A stretch of 64,000 nucleotides of DNA from PVC group bacterium (GCA_945870225.1 CAMBRF010000007.1:40643-104642), one strand, 5' to 3'; positions 28,960 through 38,094 are shown, numbered from the stretch's first letter. Numbers and translations: made by a program. The notes: generated from the sequence alone by a model not told the origin.

Positions 28960-29096
28960 GCTGCCGTCCCTTTCCGTAATACGAAGTGGGCAGGAACTAT
29001 AGTACAGTCGCAACCCCGGCGGCAAGCGCGGGGTGAATGGTTGACGATGAACGGGGCGTTGTGTAGGTTGTGCGGGATTCTGGCAGGAGAACGGGT

Positions 29097-29678
29097 ATGA
29101 AATCATTATGGCTCATCATGGCAGTGGCCATGGCGGCGGGATCCATCAAGGCAGAGGAAGGATTGACAACTATGGCAACCAATCAGACAACAACGACCGT
29201 GATCATGGAAACGTCCGAAGGCAACCTCGAGATCGAGTTGTTTGCGGATAAGGCCCCCATCAGCGTGAGCAATTTCCTCGCCTATGTGGATTCAGGATTT
29301 TTCTCCAACACGATCTTTCATCGGGTCATTCCCCGCTTCATGATCCAGGGCGGCGGGTTTGATGAGTCCCTGCGCCAGAAGGCCACCAAGGCGGAGATCA
29401 AGAACGAGGCGAACAACGGACTGAAAAACGAGCGGGGCACTCTTGCCATGGCTCGGACCTCCGTGGTGGACAGCGCCACCTCGCAATTTTTCATCAATAT
29501 CGCCAATAATGATTTCCTGAACCATGGCGGGCGCGACTTCGGTTATGCCGTCTTTGGCAAAGTGACCGTCGGCATGGATGTGGTCGATAAAATTGCCGCC
29601 GTTCCGACCGGTACAAAAAACGGCATGGGCGATGTCCCGATGAAGTCCGTGGTGATCAAGTCAGTCAAGCGGAAATAG
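29097..29678 (+). CDS. Periplasmic peptidyl-prolyl cis-trans isomerase (cyclophilin)
   Basis: 193 residues with a signal peptide (1-20, [18 protein letters not shown]). The cyclophilin domain has [20 protein letters not shown] and [15 protein letters not shown], matching PpiA/PpiB-type enzymes, so it helps fold secreted proteins. GGAGA ribosome site upstream of the ATG at 29097. A palindrome follows the stop codon. Confidence 0.94.
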   Translation: MKSLWLIMAVAMAAGSIKAEEGLTTMATNQTTTTVIMETSEGNLEIELFADKAPISVSNFLAYVDSGFFSNTIFHRVIPRFMIQGGGFDESLRQKATKAEIKNEANNGLKNERGTLAMARTSVVDSATSQFFINIANNDFLNHGGRDFGYAVFGKVTVGMDVVDKIAAVPTGTKNGMGDVPMKSVVIKSVKRK

Positions 29679-29696
29679 CCGCCGCTGGCTAAGGAA

Positions 29697-29725
29697 AGGG
29701 GACGAGGCGGTACGCCTCGTCCCCT
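29697..29725. repeat. GACGAGGCG palindrome between convergent genes
   Basis: AGGGGACGAGGCG, loop GTA, then the exact complement: a 13-base perfect stem between two convergent genes. Its core ACGAGGCG-N3-CGCCTCGT is the same as in the three copies near 46.7 kb. It lacks a T-run but may still act as a two-way terminator or mRNA end stabiliser. Confidence 0.8.
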
Positions 29726-29737
29726 CTCGCAGAAGCG

Positions 29738-30274
29738 CTACGGGACCTTTTCCATCTTGTCCATGACGAAGCTGACGGTGAACAGCATCGTCGGTTGGGG
29801 GCGGGATTCTATTTTTGCCTTTTCGCCCACGGCGGGTACCCAGCCGGCGGGGAGACGTTCCATTCCCCTGCGGAAGCTGAACTTGACGATCTGGCCGGAG
29901 GGAAGTCTGGCCTTAATGCCTGATTTCCCGACTTCCGTGATGACAACGGTGACCGGGCTTTCGACCGAAGCGAGGGTATCGGGGCCGGCCTTCACGAGCG
30001 TGACCTTGTCCACGGATAGGACCGCTCCCTTATTGCCCTGATTCAGGGTGTAGACAACCTTGACCTGGTCTTGCACGGTAGGGCGCCAGCTCGCGGGTTC
30101 ATAATGCGATTTGCTTTTCGACAGATTGAACTGCCGGGTGGTGCCCTTCTCTTCAATTTTGAAAGTGCCAAACCCGGTATCCGTGATCTTGCCGCTGGTC
30201 TCGTCCGCCATGACGCAGGTTGCGCCTCCCAGACAGAACCCTAAAATCAAACCGGCTAAAATTTGTTTTTTCAT
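29738..30274 (-). CDS. Secreted protein of unknown function
   Basis: 178 residues. A signal peptide with KKQILAGLILGFCLGGATCVMA (1-22) has a Cys that might serve as a lipobox, though the context is poor. The remainder is beta-rich with two OB-like repeats (a TSGKITDTGFGTFKIE start and a late KARLPSGQIVKFSF). No family recognised. AAGGAG ribosome site. It is divergent from the large operon starting at 30353. Confidence 0.7.
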   Translation of the reverse strand: MKKQILAGLILGFCLGGATCVMADETSGKITDTGFGTFKIEEKGTTRQFNLSKSKSHYEPASWRPTVQDQVKVVYTLNQGNKGAVLSVDKVTLVKAGPDTLASVESPVTVVITEVGKSGIKARLPSGQIVKFSFRRGMERLPAGWVPAVGEKAKIESRPQPTMLFTVSFVMDKMEKVP

Positions 30275-30312
30275 GAATCGTCTCCTTTATATGCCTGCCG
30301 CCGTGCGTGCAA

Positions 30313-30341
30313 TTGACATCGCTTTTGCGGTGTGACAATCT
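30313..30341 (+). promoter_or_regulatory. Candidate promoter of the ketosynthase/radical SAM operon
   Basis: Perfect -35 TTGACA at 30313-30318, then 17 bases and CAATCT (30336-30341). The -10 box is poor, but the same combination occurs upstream of the gene at 16152. It would give a leader of only about 5-10 bases before the ATG at 30353. Confidence 0.4.
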
Positions 30342-30352
30342 ACGGCCTCTTG

Positions 30353-31561
30353 ATGAATAGACGCAAGACCATAGTTTTCCTGGGCGACGGCATGGCCGAC
30401 GAACCCATCGCGGAACTGGGCGCAAAAACACCGCTTCAATATGCCCGTACGCCGGGGATGGACCAGATCGCGCGGGAGGGCCGGTCGGGTTCCCTGCTGA
30501 CTTTGCCGGCGGGTTATCCCACCAGCAGCGAAGTGGCGAACATGTCCGTGCTGGGTTGCGATCTGGCCAGTGAATACTGTGGTCGCGGACCGCTTGAGGC
30601 CGCAGGCCGCGGGGTGGTTTTGGGGCCGGATGACACAGCCTTCCGGGTCAACCTGGTGACCACGGAGGAGGGGATTCTCCGGGATTTTTCGGGTGGGCAT
30701 GTGGCGCCTGCCGATGCGGCGGAGCTGATTGGAGCGCTGAACGAACGGTTTGGAAATTCCCGGGTACGCTTCCATTCCGGAGTGAGCTATCGCAATATTC
30801 TGGTCCTGTCGGGGCGGGAATTTTCCCCCAAGGTGCGTACCGATAAGCCGGACGACAATCACGGTGAGTATGTTCAGGATCACCTTCCCGCTTTTTCGGC
30901 CCCTGAAGGGGACCTGACGGCGACGCTCCTGCGCGAACTGATCACAGAGGCCCCCGCTGTATTGGCGGATCATCCGGTAAACCGCCGACTGCGCGCGGAG
31001 GGTCGGCCGGTCGTGAACGGGATCTGGCCATGGAGCGGGGGAAAGATTGGCGCCTTGCACAAGCTGAGTGACAAGTACGGCGTTAATGGTGCGGTCATCT
31101 CGGCGGTGGATGTCATCATGGGATTGGGCCGCTGCCTGGGCATGGCGGTCATCAAGGTGCCGGGTGCCACCGGCTATATTGATACCCATTACGAGGGCAA
31201 AGCCCGGGCGGCCATCGAGGCCCTGAAGACCTATGACTTTGTCTATCTTCACCTCGAAGCGATCGATGAAGTGTCGCACGAGCAGAACCTGGAACTGAAA
31301 ATCAAGGCGATTGAGGATTTCGATTCCCGGATCATTACCCCGGTGTTGCTGGCCGTGGGGCGGGAGGTTAACTGTGCGGTTCTGCCGGATCATCCGGTGC
31401 CGATCAAGCTGGGCCGGCATACGCGGACGCCCGTGCCTGTTTCCGCCCGGGTGGCGGGGTGGGAACCGGATGGCGTGACCGTTTTCAATGAGATCGATTG
31501 TCCCGGCGGTTCCCTGGGGGCGATGAAAACCGACGGGCTGATGCGAGCGTTGCTGGTATGA
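30353..31561 (+). CDS. ApgM-type phosphoglycerate mutase / proposed homoserine kinase
   Basis: 402 residues of the alkaline-phosphatase superfamily aPGM branch. It has the metal motif VFLGDGMADEP, the catalytic-serine segment PTSSEVANMSVLG, and later LHLEAIDEVSHEQ and PDHPVPIKLGRHT metal ligands. From family knowledge, bacterial members of this clade have been proposed to be homoserine kinases as well as mutases. It is the first gene of the operon and overlaps the dehydratase gene by four bases, which is an unexpected place for central metabolism, and a second mutase (gpmI) lies 1.4 kb upstream. The GTG at 30332 is an alternative start. Confidence 0.88.
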   Translation: MNRRKTIVFLGDGMADEPIAELGAKTPLQYARTPGMDQIAREGRSGSLLTLPAGYPTSSEVANMSVLGCDLASEYCGRGPLEAAGRGVVLGPDDTAFRVNLVTTEEGILRDFSGGHVAPADAAELIGALNERFGNSRVRFHSGVSYRNILVLSGREFSPKVRTDKPDDNHGEYVQDHLPAFSAPEGDLTATLLRELITEAPAVLADHPVNRRLRAEGRPVVNGIWPWSGGKIGALHKLSDKYGVNGAVISAVDVIMGLGRCLGMAVIKVPGATGYIDTHYEGKARAAIEALKTYDFVYLHLEAIDEVSHEQNLELKIKAIEDFDSRIITPVLLAVGREVNCAVLPDHPVPIKLGRHTRTPVPVSARVAGWEPDGVTVFNEIDCPGGSLGAMKTDGLMRALLV

Positions 31562-31950
31562 ATAAATTAATGAGAGAGCTTCAGTCGTGTCTGGTGCCGC
31601 TCCCTCCGGGGGAGGATGGTGAACTTCGGGCCACCTTCACCTTGGAGGCGGATTTTTCGGGATTCAAGGGCCATTTCCCCGGTAATCCCATTCTGCCGGG
31701 GGTCTGCATGGTTCAGGCGGTGCTGGTGATGTTTGCCGCGGAAAAGAAAGTGCCGGTGGCCCTCAGGCGCATCGTGTCGGCAAAGTGGTTTGCGCCGGTC
31801 AAGCCGGGAGCCGTATTGCGTTTTGCCTGCCAGGTGCGGAAAGACGAGCTGATCGAAACCACCATCAGGGCGCACGTCACCTGCGGCGAAACAAAGGTGG
31901 CTGATCTCTCTCTGCTGGTGATCGGCAACGGGAAGGATAACCCGGCATGA
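31558..31950 (+). CDS. FabZ-like 3-hydroxyacyl-ACP dehydratase (hotdog)
   Basis: 130 residues. The hotdog motif GHFPGNPILPGVCMVQ holds the catalytic histidine of FabZ/FabA-type dehydratases, but the usual downstream acidic residue is not obvious, so the activity is inferred. It would dehydrate the 3-hydroxyacyl chain made by the two ketosynthases of the operon (no ketoreductase is encoded here). ATGA overlap with both neighbours. Confidence 0.82.
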   Translation: MNKLMRELQSCLVPLPPGEDGELRATFTLEADFSGFKGHFPGNPILPGVCMVQAVLVMFAAEKKVPVALRRIVSAKWFAPVKPGAVLRFACQVRKDELIETTIRAHVTCGETKVADLSLLVIGNGKDNPA

Positions 31951-32435
31951 CGCGCCGTGCCCGCCGATTGTATTTTGACCGTGAGGCGGGTGCCCCGGCT
32001 CCGCTCCGCTTGAGCGTCGTCCGGCGGGTACGCTTCAACGAAACCGATCCCATGGGTATTGTGTGGTTCGGCCGTTATGCGCTCTACTTTGAAGAAGGCG
32101 CTGCGGAACTGACGCGACGGTGCGGATTGTCCTATGCGGATTTCGTGGCCAGCGAGTTGCGTGCGCCGGTGGCCCAGTATCATGTCGACTACCTCGCGCC
32201 GCTCCATCTGGATGAGGTGTTCACCATTTCCTCGGCGCTGATCTGGAATGAGGGGGCCCGCTTGAACACGGAGTATGAGCTGATCAAGGAGGACGGGACG
32301 CCCGCCGCCCGGGCCTATACCGTGCAGGTGTTCACCGATGCCACCGAAGGGCGCGTGTGCCTGGTGACGCCGCCCCTGCTGGAACGCTGCCGGGAAGGCT
32401 GGAAATCCGGAGCATTCAAAGGCCTCCAGTCATGA
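31947..32435 (+). CDS. Hotdog acyl-CoA/ACP thioesterase (4HBT/YbgC-like)
   Basis: 162 residues. Has the catalytic-Asp region FNETDPMGIVWFGRYALYFEEG, shared with 4-hydroxybenzoyl-CoA thioesterases and YbgC. Probably releases or edits acyl chains from the carrier protein. ATGA overlap at both ends. Confidence 0.85.
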   Translation: MTRRARRLYFDREAGAPAPLRLSVVRRVRFNETDPMGIVWFGRYALYFEEGAAELTRRCGLSYADFVASELRAPVAQYHVDYLAPLHLDEVFTISSALIWNEGARLNTEYELIKEDGTPAARAYTVQVFTDATEGRVCLVTPPLLERCREGWKSGAFKGLQS

Positions 32436-33556
32436 GGGTTTTGGCGGTTGAGCAGGACCTCGTGACCGCCTGGGGGCGTGGTGTGGACGCCGGCTGGCAG
32501 GGGGTACTGACGGGGCTCCCGGCTTTTTCGAAGGTAGACCGATTCAGCACTCAGGCCTTTTCATCATCCCTGGGCGCGGTTGTGCCGGGGCTTGCGACGC
32601 GGACAACGGAGTCGCTGGTGATGCAAATGCTGCACCCGCTGCTGGCGCCTTTGTCCGGCAGGCTCCCCGAGGGCACCCGCTTGCTTCTTGCCACCACGAC
32701 CGGCGAGGTGGATTTGCTGGAGCGCAGGCTGCTGGGTGAGTCCCTCGGCGCGGATGACAGCCGGCTGGATCACCTGCTGGGCCGGATTCAAGGGGCGCTT
32801 GGTCTTTCAAAGCCGGGCCAGATTATCTCTTCCGCCTGCGCGTCGTCATCGTCGGCCGTGGCGCGCGGTGCCGCCCTGATTGCGACGGGCGCGGAGGATG
32901 CGGTGCTGGTCGTGGCTTGCGATGCGCTCACGGAGTTTGTTTTCGCCGGTTTTTCGGCGCTCATGGCGCTGGACCCGGAAGGGGCGCGTCCGTTTGACAG
33001 GAACCGCAAGGGACTGACGATCGGCGAGGCCGCCGGTTACGTCTTGTTGATGAGTGAGGCTCGTGCGCTCAGTGAGAAGCGCGCGGTGATCGGCGAGGTG
33101 GCGGGTTGGGGCTTGAGTTGCGATGCCAATCACATGACGGGTCCTTCACGGGATGGGGGCGGTTTGCTCCGTGCCGTGGCCCGGGCGATCGGCAAGTCCG
33201 GTCTCGCGACGGAGGACTTCGGCTCCATCTCGGCGCACGGAACGGGAACGCTGTATAACGACTCCATGGAACTTAAGGCGTTCAAACAGGTTTTCACCGA
33301 CGGGCCTGTCCCGGTCTATTCCATCAAGGGTAGTGTCGGCCACACCATGGGTGCCGCCGGGCTGGTTGAAATGATTCTGGCGTTCCGCTCCCTTCAGGAG
33401 CAGGTGATTCCGCCGTCCGCCCATCTCGCGGAGGTGGATCCCGAGGCGGTTGGCTGGGTTTCGCGTGAGGCGGTGAGCGGCGTGGCCCGCCGGGCGGTCT
33501 TATCCACGAATTCCGGTTTCGGAGGGGTCAATGCGGCTTTGGTGCTGAGCCTATGA
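32432..33556 (+). CDS. Beta-ketoacyl-ACP synthase (FabF-like), complete active site
   Basis: 374 residues, somewhat short for FabF (about 410). Condensing triad intact: Cys136 (SSACASSS), His269 (SAHGTGT) and His304 (GHTMGAAG). Starts at ATG 32432 overlapping the thioesterase stop. It is followed, with a 4-base overlap, by a cysteine-less ketosynthase-like protein, an order that recalls KS/chain-length-factor pairs of aromatic and aryl-polyene pathways. Confidence 0.92.
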   Translation: MRVLAVEQDLVTAWGRGVDAGWQGVLTGLPAFSKVDRFSTQAFSSSLGAVVPGLATRTTESLVMQMLHPLLAPLSGRLPEGTRLLLATTTGEVDLLERRLLGESLGADDSRLDHLLGRIQGALGLSKPGQIISSACASSSSAVARGAALIATGAEDAVLVVACDALTEFVFAGFSALMALDPEGARPFDRNRKGLTIGEAAGYVLLMSEARALSEKRAVIGEVAGWGLSCDANHMTGPSRDGGGLLRAVARAIGKSGLATEDFGSISAHGTGTLYNDSMELKAFKQVFTDGPVPVYSIKGSVGHTMGAAGLVEMILAFRSLQEQVIPPSAHLAEVDPEAVGWVSREAVSGVARRAVLSTNSGFGGVNAALVLSL

Positions 33557-34242
33557 GCGTTGAAACTCACAACGTGACGGTGCAGGGCATCGGCTGGCTG
33601 GATGGGCAGACCTGGGGGACGGTGCGGCACCCTATGCGGGTCAGCTATGGGGGCGAAGCCGGCGTTCCGCCCTGGAAACAGGCCGACTTGTTTCCCGGCG
33701 GCGTCAAGAACCTCGGGCGCTTTGACCGGGCGACCCGGATGACGATCGTGGCCTGTGCCCTGGCGTTGAAAGATGCCCGATTGACCGCTCCGGAGGGGCT
33801 GACCGGGTTGGTCGGGACGAATGCGTCGGGTAGTCTTGAGGCGAACCGGGCCTATTTCTCGGATTATCTTCAGGCGGGTCGGGTATTGGCGCGGGGTAAC
33901 CTGTTCATATATACTCTGCCGTCGAGTCCTTTGGCCGAGACGGCCATCCATTTCGGGTTGCAGGGGCCCCTGATGTATGTTGGAGTCACGGGCGGTCAGG
34001 TAGGCGATGTGCTGCAGGCGGGGGTCGACTTGATGGATGACGGCCCTGCGGGCATGCTGGTGGTCCGGGCTGATGAAACGGAAGGTGTCGCTTTCCTGCT
34101 CGGCCGGGCGGCGTCTGGCGACAAGGGGGCCCGGCGTGAGATGAGCGTGGAGCGGTGTCGAGCGGCCCTTGCCAGAGTGGAACAGGGACTCGCGGCCTGG
34201 GTTTCGGTGTTGGAATGCGCGGAGAAAGGGAGTGGTGGCTGA
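33553..34242 (+). CDS. Truncated ketosynthase-like protein without active-site Cys
   Basis: 229 residues. Similar to the N-terminal half of a ketosynthase (ALKDARL, GLVGTNASGS, LPSSPLAETAIHFGLQGPL), but the position of the active Cys is replaced (YVGVTGGQVG) and the C-terminal half with both histidines is absent. Probably a non-catalytic partner (chain-length-factor-like) of the preceding ketosynthase. Its stop and the next start share one base (TGATG). Confidence 0.75.
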   Translation: MSVETHNVTVQGIGWLDGQTWGTVRHPMRVSYGGEAGVPPWKQADLFPGGVKNLGRFDRATRMTIVACALALKDARLTAPEGLTGLVGTNASGSLEANRAYFSDYLQAGRVLARGNLFIYTLPSSPLAETAIHFGLQGPLMYVGVTGGQVGDVLQAGVDLMDDGPAGMLVVRADETEGVAFLLGRAASGDKGARREMSVERCRAALARVEQGLAAWVSVLECAEKGSGG

Positions 34243-35537
34243 TGAAGATGAAGCTGATTTATCCCCGGTGGCCCAAGCTGAAGAATCAGCCCGAGTTCCA
34301 TCTTCCGCCGCACGGGCCGGTATGTTTCGCGGCCACGGTCCCGGAAGAAGTCGATCTTTCCTTCTGTGATGAGCATGTGCAGCGACTGGATCTAAACGAC
34401 TCGCCCGATCTGGTGGGGATGTCCGTCATGTTGTCGTGCCAGATGCCGCGGGCGTGGGAGATTGCCGATCACTATCGCGCCCGGGGTATTCCGGTCATTT
34501 TCGGCGGGATCGCCACCATGTTGCATCATGAAGAGGTGATGGCCCATGCCGATGCCGTTTTCCTGGGAGAGGCCGAGGGACGCTTCGGGGCGGTGATCGA
34601 GGATTTCAAGCAGGGGCGCCTGAAGAAGGTTTATAACTTCCTGAATGATTTTCCCGACACGAGCCTCATCGGACCGGCCCGCCGCAGTATTCTGGATCGC
34701 GAGCTGTACAATTTCCGGGGCGTCCAGATGGTGGATCTGGTGCATGCCTCGCGCGGGTGCCGCTTCAACTGCTTTCCCTGCTGCACGCCCTTTCTGGGTG
34801 GGCGGAAATTCCGACCGCGGCCGGTGGCCAAGGTGGTTGAGGAGATGGCGGGCATCGACAATAACCGTCTGTTCATCGTGGATAATTCCCTCGCGCAGGA
34901 TGATGCCTGGGAACGGGAATTGTTCAAGGCGATCACGCCGCTGAAAAAGAAATGGGTCTCCCATCCGATCAAGGATCGGGATGACATTCTTGATCTGGCC
35001 GCGGCGGCCGGCTGCTGGTACGTCTACCAGGCGGTGGTGGATACATCGGACTGCATCCGGCAGCGGGTTCGTCGCCTCAAGGACCGCGGTATCGGCGTGG
35101 AAGGTACCATCATACTCGGGATGGATGATCACGATGAGGATGCGATCAAGCGGCTGGTGGACTTCCTGCTGGAGATCGATCTGGATCTGGCTGAATTTAC
35201 CGTGCTGACCCCGTTCCCGCATTCCTCGATCCGGACGCAACTGGAGCAGGAGGGTCGGATTCTTCACAACCGCTGGGCGGAGTATACGGGCGGTACGGTT
35301 GTGCATCGTCCTGCGCGCATGAGCCCGGACAAGTTGCAGGAGATGTACGAGTACGCCTGGAAGACCTTCTACAAGGATGCCTCCAAAGAGGTCAAAATGG
35401 GCCGGCTCTACATGAAGGTGATTGAGAAGGAGCAGGCGGATGGGACCTACCGGCCCATCCGGCTGGCACGTACCCGGAAGTGGACGCCCGGCGGGATCTC
35501 GGCGGGACAGCCGGGACCTGAGGGGGCGGGCGCGTGA
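34242..35537 (+). CDS. B12-binding-type radical SAM protein (first of two)
   Basis: 431 residues. N-terminal cobalamin-binding-like Rossmann domain (about 50-125) is followed by a radical SAM barrel with C173-x3-C177-x2-C180 (RGCRFNCFPCC). The usual DxHxxG cobalamin motif is not evident, so B12 binding is inferred from the domain order only. These enzymes methylate, cyclise or rearrange unreactive carbons; the operon suggests an acyl or polyene chain as substrate. The C-terminal region extends past the barrel and ends in a Gly/Pro-rich tail. Confidence 0.85.
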   Translation: MKMKLIYPRWPKLKNQPEFHLPPHGPVCFAATVPEEVDLSFCDEHVQRLDLNDSPDLVGMSVMLSCQMPRAWEIADHYRARGIPVIFGGIATMLHHEEVMAHADAVFLGEAEGRFGAVIEDFKQGRLKKVYNFLNDFPDTSLIGPARRSILDRELYNFRGVQMVDLVHASRGCRFNCFPCCTPFLGGRKFRPRPVAKVVEEMAGIDNNRLFIVDNSLAQDDAWERELFKAITPLKKKWVSHPIKDRDDILDLAAAAGCWYVYQAVVDTSDCIRQRVRRLKDRGIGVEGTIILGMDDHDEDAIKRLVDFLLEIDLDLAEFTVLTPFPHSSIRTQLEQEGRILHNRWAEYTGGTVVHRPARMSPDKLQEMYEYAWKTFYKDASKEVKMGRLYMKVIEKEQADGTYRPIRLARTRKWTPGGISAGQPGPEGAGA

Positions 35538-36913
35538 AAATCCTGCTGGTCTCCTCCAATATGGCCGAGACCCCCTATGCGGTCTATCCGCTGGGGATGA
35601 GCATGGTGGCGGCGGCGCTTAAGCGGGACGGCCACGAGGTGGTCCTGTTCGATTACCTCCAGCAAGGGCAGTCGCTCGTTGCCGTGCGGGAGACGGTCCG
35701 GCGGGTGAAGCCCGAACTGGTGGGAATTTCCATCCGTAATATCGACAACGTCAACCTGCTGAACGAACAGCGCTACATCGACTCCGTGCGCCAGATCGTC
35801 CAGGCCGTTCGTCAGGAGACCACCGTGAAGGTTGTTCTGGGCGGTTCGGGGTTTTCCGTTATGCCCGGTCCGGTTCTTGAGGCGACAGGGGCCGATTACG
35901 GGGTGGCCGGCGAGGGGGAGCGGTTCTTCTGTCAGTTCGTTGCCGAAGCCGCTGCGGGCCGGTATCCCACCGAGCGCATTCTTTACGCGCCACCGCAGTT
36001 GCAAGGGGCGGGCATCCCCTCGGCACACTATGAGCCAGAGTTGCTCGAGTTCTACCTCAAGAGCGGGCACATGGCCTCGGTGCAAACCAAGCGGGGCTGT
36101 GAGCACGGCTGTGTTTACTGTACCTATCCCCTGCTGGAAGGCCGCGTCATTCGCGAGCGTGAACCGGCCGCCGTCGTCGACGACATGGAGACCCTGGTCA
36201 ACCGGCACCAGGCAAAGTACATCTTTTTCACCGATTCTGTTTTCAATGATAATCGCGGCCGGTACCGGGCCGTGGTGGAGGAAATGAGGCGCCGGAACTT
36301 GCGGACCCCATGGACCGCCTTTTTTAAGCCCAGTCATGAACTGGATGATGGCATTGTCGCGACCATGCGCGAAACCGGTTTGCAGGCCGCCGAAATCGGG
36401 TCGGATGCGCCGGCGGATGTCACACTGCGCGGCATCGGCAAGGATTTTACTTTTGCCGAGATCGACCAGTGCAATTCCCTGTTCCTGAAGCATGACGTCG
36501 CCACGGCGCACTACTTCATGTTCGGGTGCCCGGGAGAGACCCCCGAGACCGTCCTGGAGGGGATCGCTAATCTCAAGCGGCTCCAGAAGACCGCCATTTT
36601 CGTGTTCATGGGGATTCGGATCCTGCCCGACACGGGGCTCGCCCGGATTGCCCTGCGCGACGGGTTGATCACGGAGGGCCAATCGCTCCTTGAGCCGGTT
36701 TATTATATCTCCCCGAAAGTGGATCGTGAGTGGCTGGAAACCACGCTCAAGGAAGCTTTTTCCGGGACGCGTCACATTGTATTCCCGCCGGATGCGATGG
36801 AAGCCAAACTTCACTTTCTATTCAAACTTGGCTATACCGGTTCGCTGTGGGACATGCTGGCGAAGCCGGGAACGCGTCGGGTGAGGGTCCCTCCTGCGGA
36901 TGCGCCGACATGA
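35534..36913 (+). CDS. B12-binding-type radical SAM protein (second of two)
   Basis: 459 residues. N-terminal B12-binding-like domain (about 1-140) includes VLGGSGFSVM. The cluster motif is C189-x3-C193-x2-C196 (KRGCEHGCVYC). From memory it resembles a family named for lipid biosynthesis B12/radical SAM proteins, but that is not verified. It starts with GTG overlapping the previous stop and overlaps the GT2 gene by four bases. Only about family-level similarity to its neighbour, so the two are not a recent duplication. Confidence 0.87.
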   Translation: MKILLVSSNMAETPYAVYPLGMSMVAAALKRDGHEVVLFDYLQQGQSLVAVRETVRRVKPELVGISIRNIDNVNLLNEQRYIDSVRQIVQAVRQETTVKVVLGGSGFSVMPGPVLEATGADYGVAGEGERFFCQFVAEAAAGRYPTERILYAPPQLQGAGIPSAHYEPELLEFYLKSGHMASVQTKRGCEHGCVYCTYPLLEGRVIREREPAAVVDDMETLVNRHQAKYIFFTDSVFNDNRGRYRAVVEEMRRRNLRTPWTAFFKPSHELDDGIVATMRETGLQAAEIGSDAPADVTLRGIGKDFTFAEIDQCNSLFLKHDVATAHYFMFGCPGETPETVLEGIANLKRLQKTAIFVFMGIRILPDTGLARIALRDGLITEGQSLLEPVYYISPKVDREWLETTLKEAFSGTRHIVFPPDAMEAKLHFLFKLGYTGSLWDMLAKPGTRRVRVPPADAPT

Positions 36914-38094
36914 ATTCCGTCGAGACCCGGACATGGGTCGTCATTCCTGTTTACAATAACAAGGACACGGTAAGGGCCGTGGCCTTGGCCTGTCGGGAAG
37001 CGCTGCCGCTGGTTGTGGTGGTGGATGACGGCAGCACGGACACGGATGTCGGGCTCCTGCTGGGCGATATGGATGTCAGGGTGCTCAAGCACACCTGCAA
37101 TTCCGGGAAGGGGCAGGCCCTTCTCACCGCGCTCCGGTTTGTCCGGGAACAGGGCGGGGAGTTCATGATCACCCTCGATGCGGATGGTCAGCACCATCCC
37201 TCCGATATCCCCAAGTTCCTCGAGGTCCTGAAGGATCATCCGGACACGATTGTGATCGGCGCGCGCCGTATGGAGGGTCCGAACGTGCCGGCGTCAAGCC
37301 GGTTCGGGATGCGGTTTTCCGATTTCTGGTTGCGGGTGGAGACCGGTGTGGTCATGCGGGATACGCAGAGCGGCTTCCGTGCTTATCCGGTGGCCGCAAT
37401 GTCGGCTCTGTCGCTTGCCGGGAATCGCTATGATTTTGAGGTGGAAGTACTCGCCAAGGCGTCTTGGGCGGGGTTGACCGTCCGCTCGGTCGAGATCGGG
37501 GTAACGTATGCCGAACGCGGCCGGCGCGTCTCGCATTTCAAGCCCTTCCTCGATAATCTGAGAATCAGCCATATGCATGCCAAGCTGATTGGGCGGCGCC
37601 TCCTGCCCTGGCCGCACCGGCAGTGGGTTCAACGCGCCGAAGAGAGCCCCATGATGCTGTTGCGCCATCCGGTCCGCTTCTTCAGGGGATTGCTGCTTGA
37701 GCATGCCACACCTGCCGAACTGGGCGCGGCGGCGGCGGTGGGAACGTTTATCGCGACGCTGCCGCTTATTTCGTTTCATACGGTGGCGATTCTTTACGTG
37801 GCCACACGGCTGCATCTTAACCGGGTTATGGCGTTCGCCATCCAGAATCTTTGCATGCCTCCCGTGGTTCCGTTTGTTTGCGTTGAACTGGGTTACCGGA
37901 TGCGGCATGGTCACTGGCTGACCGAGATGACCCGTGAGAATTGGGTTAACCAGGCGCCTCAACGGGTCTGGGAATGGTTTCTCGGATCTTTGGTGGCCGC
38001 GCCCGTTATTGCCCTGGTCACCGGGCTCCTGGTTTTTGGTATCGCGGCCTGTCTGGGCAGGAAGGGCGCAAGCCGAATTCCTGAAAAAAAATGA
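36910..38094 (+). CDS. Glycosyltransferase family 2 fused to DUF2062
   Basis: 394 residues. The GT-A domain (1-240) shows VVIPVYNNKDT, VVDDGSTD and the DXD-like TLDADGQHH. The C-terminal third is a DUF2062 membrane domain (about 265-390) with two or three helices (AAAVGTFIATLPLISFHTVAIL, then an end helix near 350-375). So the enzyme would glycosylate a lipid-linked product at the membrane. ATGA overlaps on both sides; an upstream in-frame ATG would run far into the previous gene. Confidence 0.9.
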   Translation: MNSVETRTWVVIPVYNNKDTVRAVALACREALPLVVVVDDGSTDTDVGLLLGDMDVRVLKHTCNSGKGQALLTALRFVREQGGEFMITLDADGQHHPSDIPKFLEVLKDHPDTIVIGARRMEGPNVPASSRFGMRFSDFWLRVETGVVMRDTQSGFRAYPVAAMSALSLAGNRYDFEVEVLAKASWAGLTVRSVEIGVTYAERGRRVSHFKPFLDNLRISHMHAKLIGRRLLPWPHRQWVQRAEESPMMLLRHPVRFFRGLLLEHATPAELGAAAAVGTFIATLPLISFHTVAILYVATRLHLNRVMAFAIQNLCMPPVVPFVCVELGYRMRHGHWLTEMTRENWVNQAPQRVWEWFLGSLVAAPVIALVTGLLVFGIAACLGRKGASRIPEKK

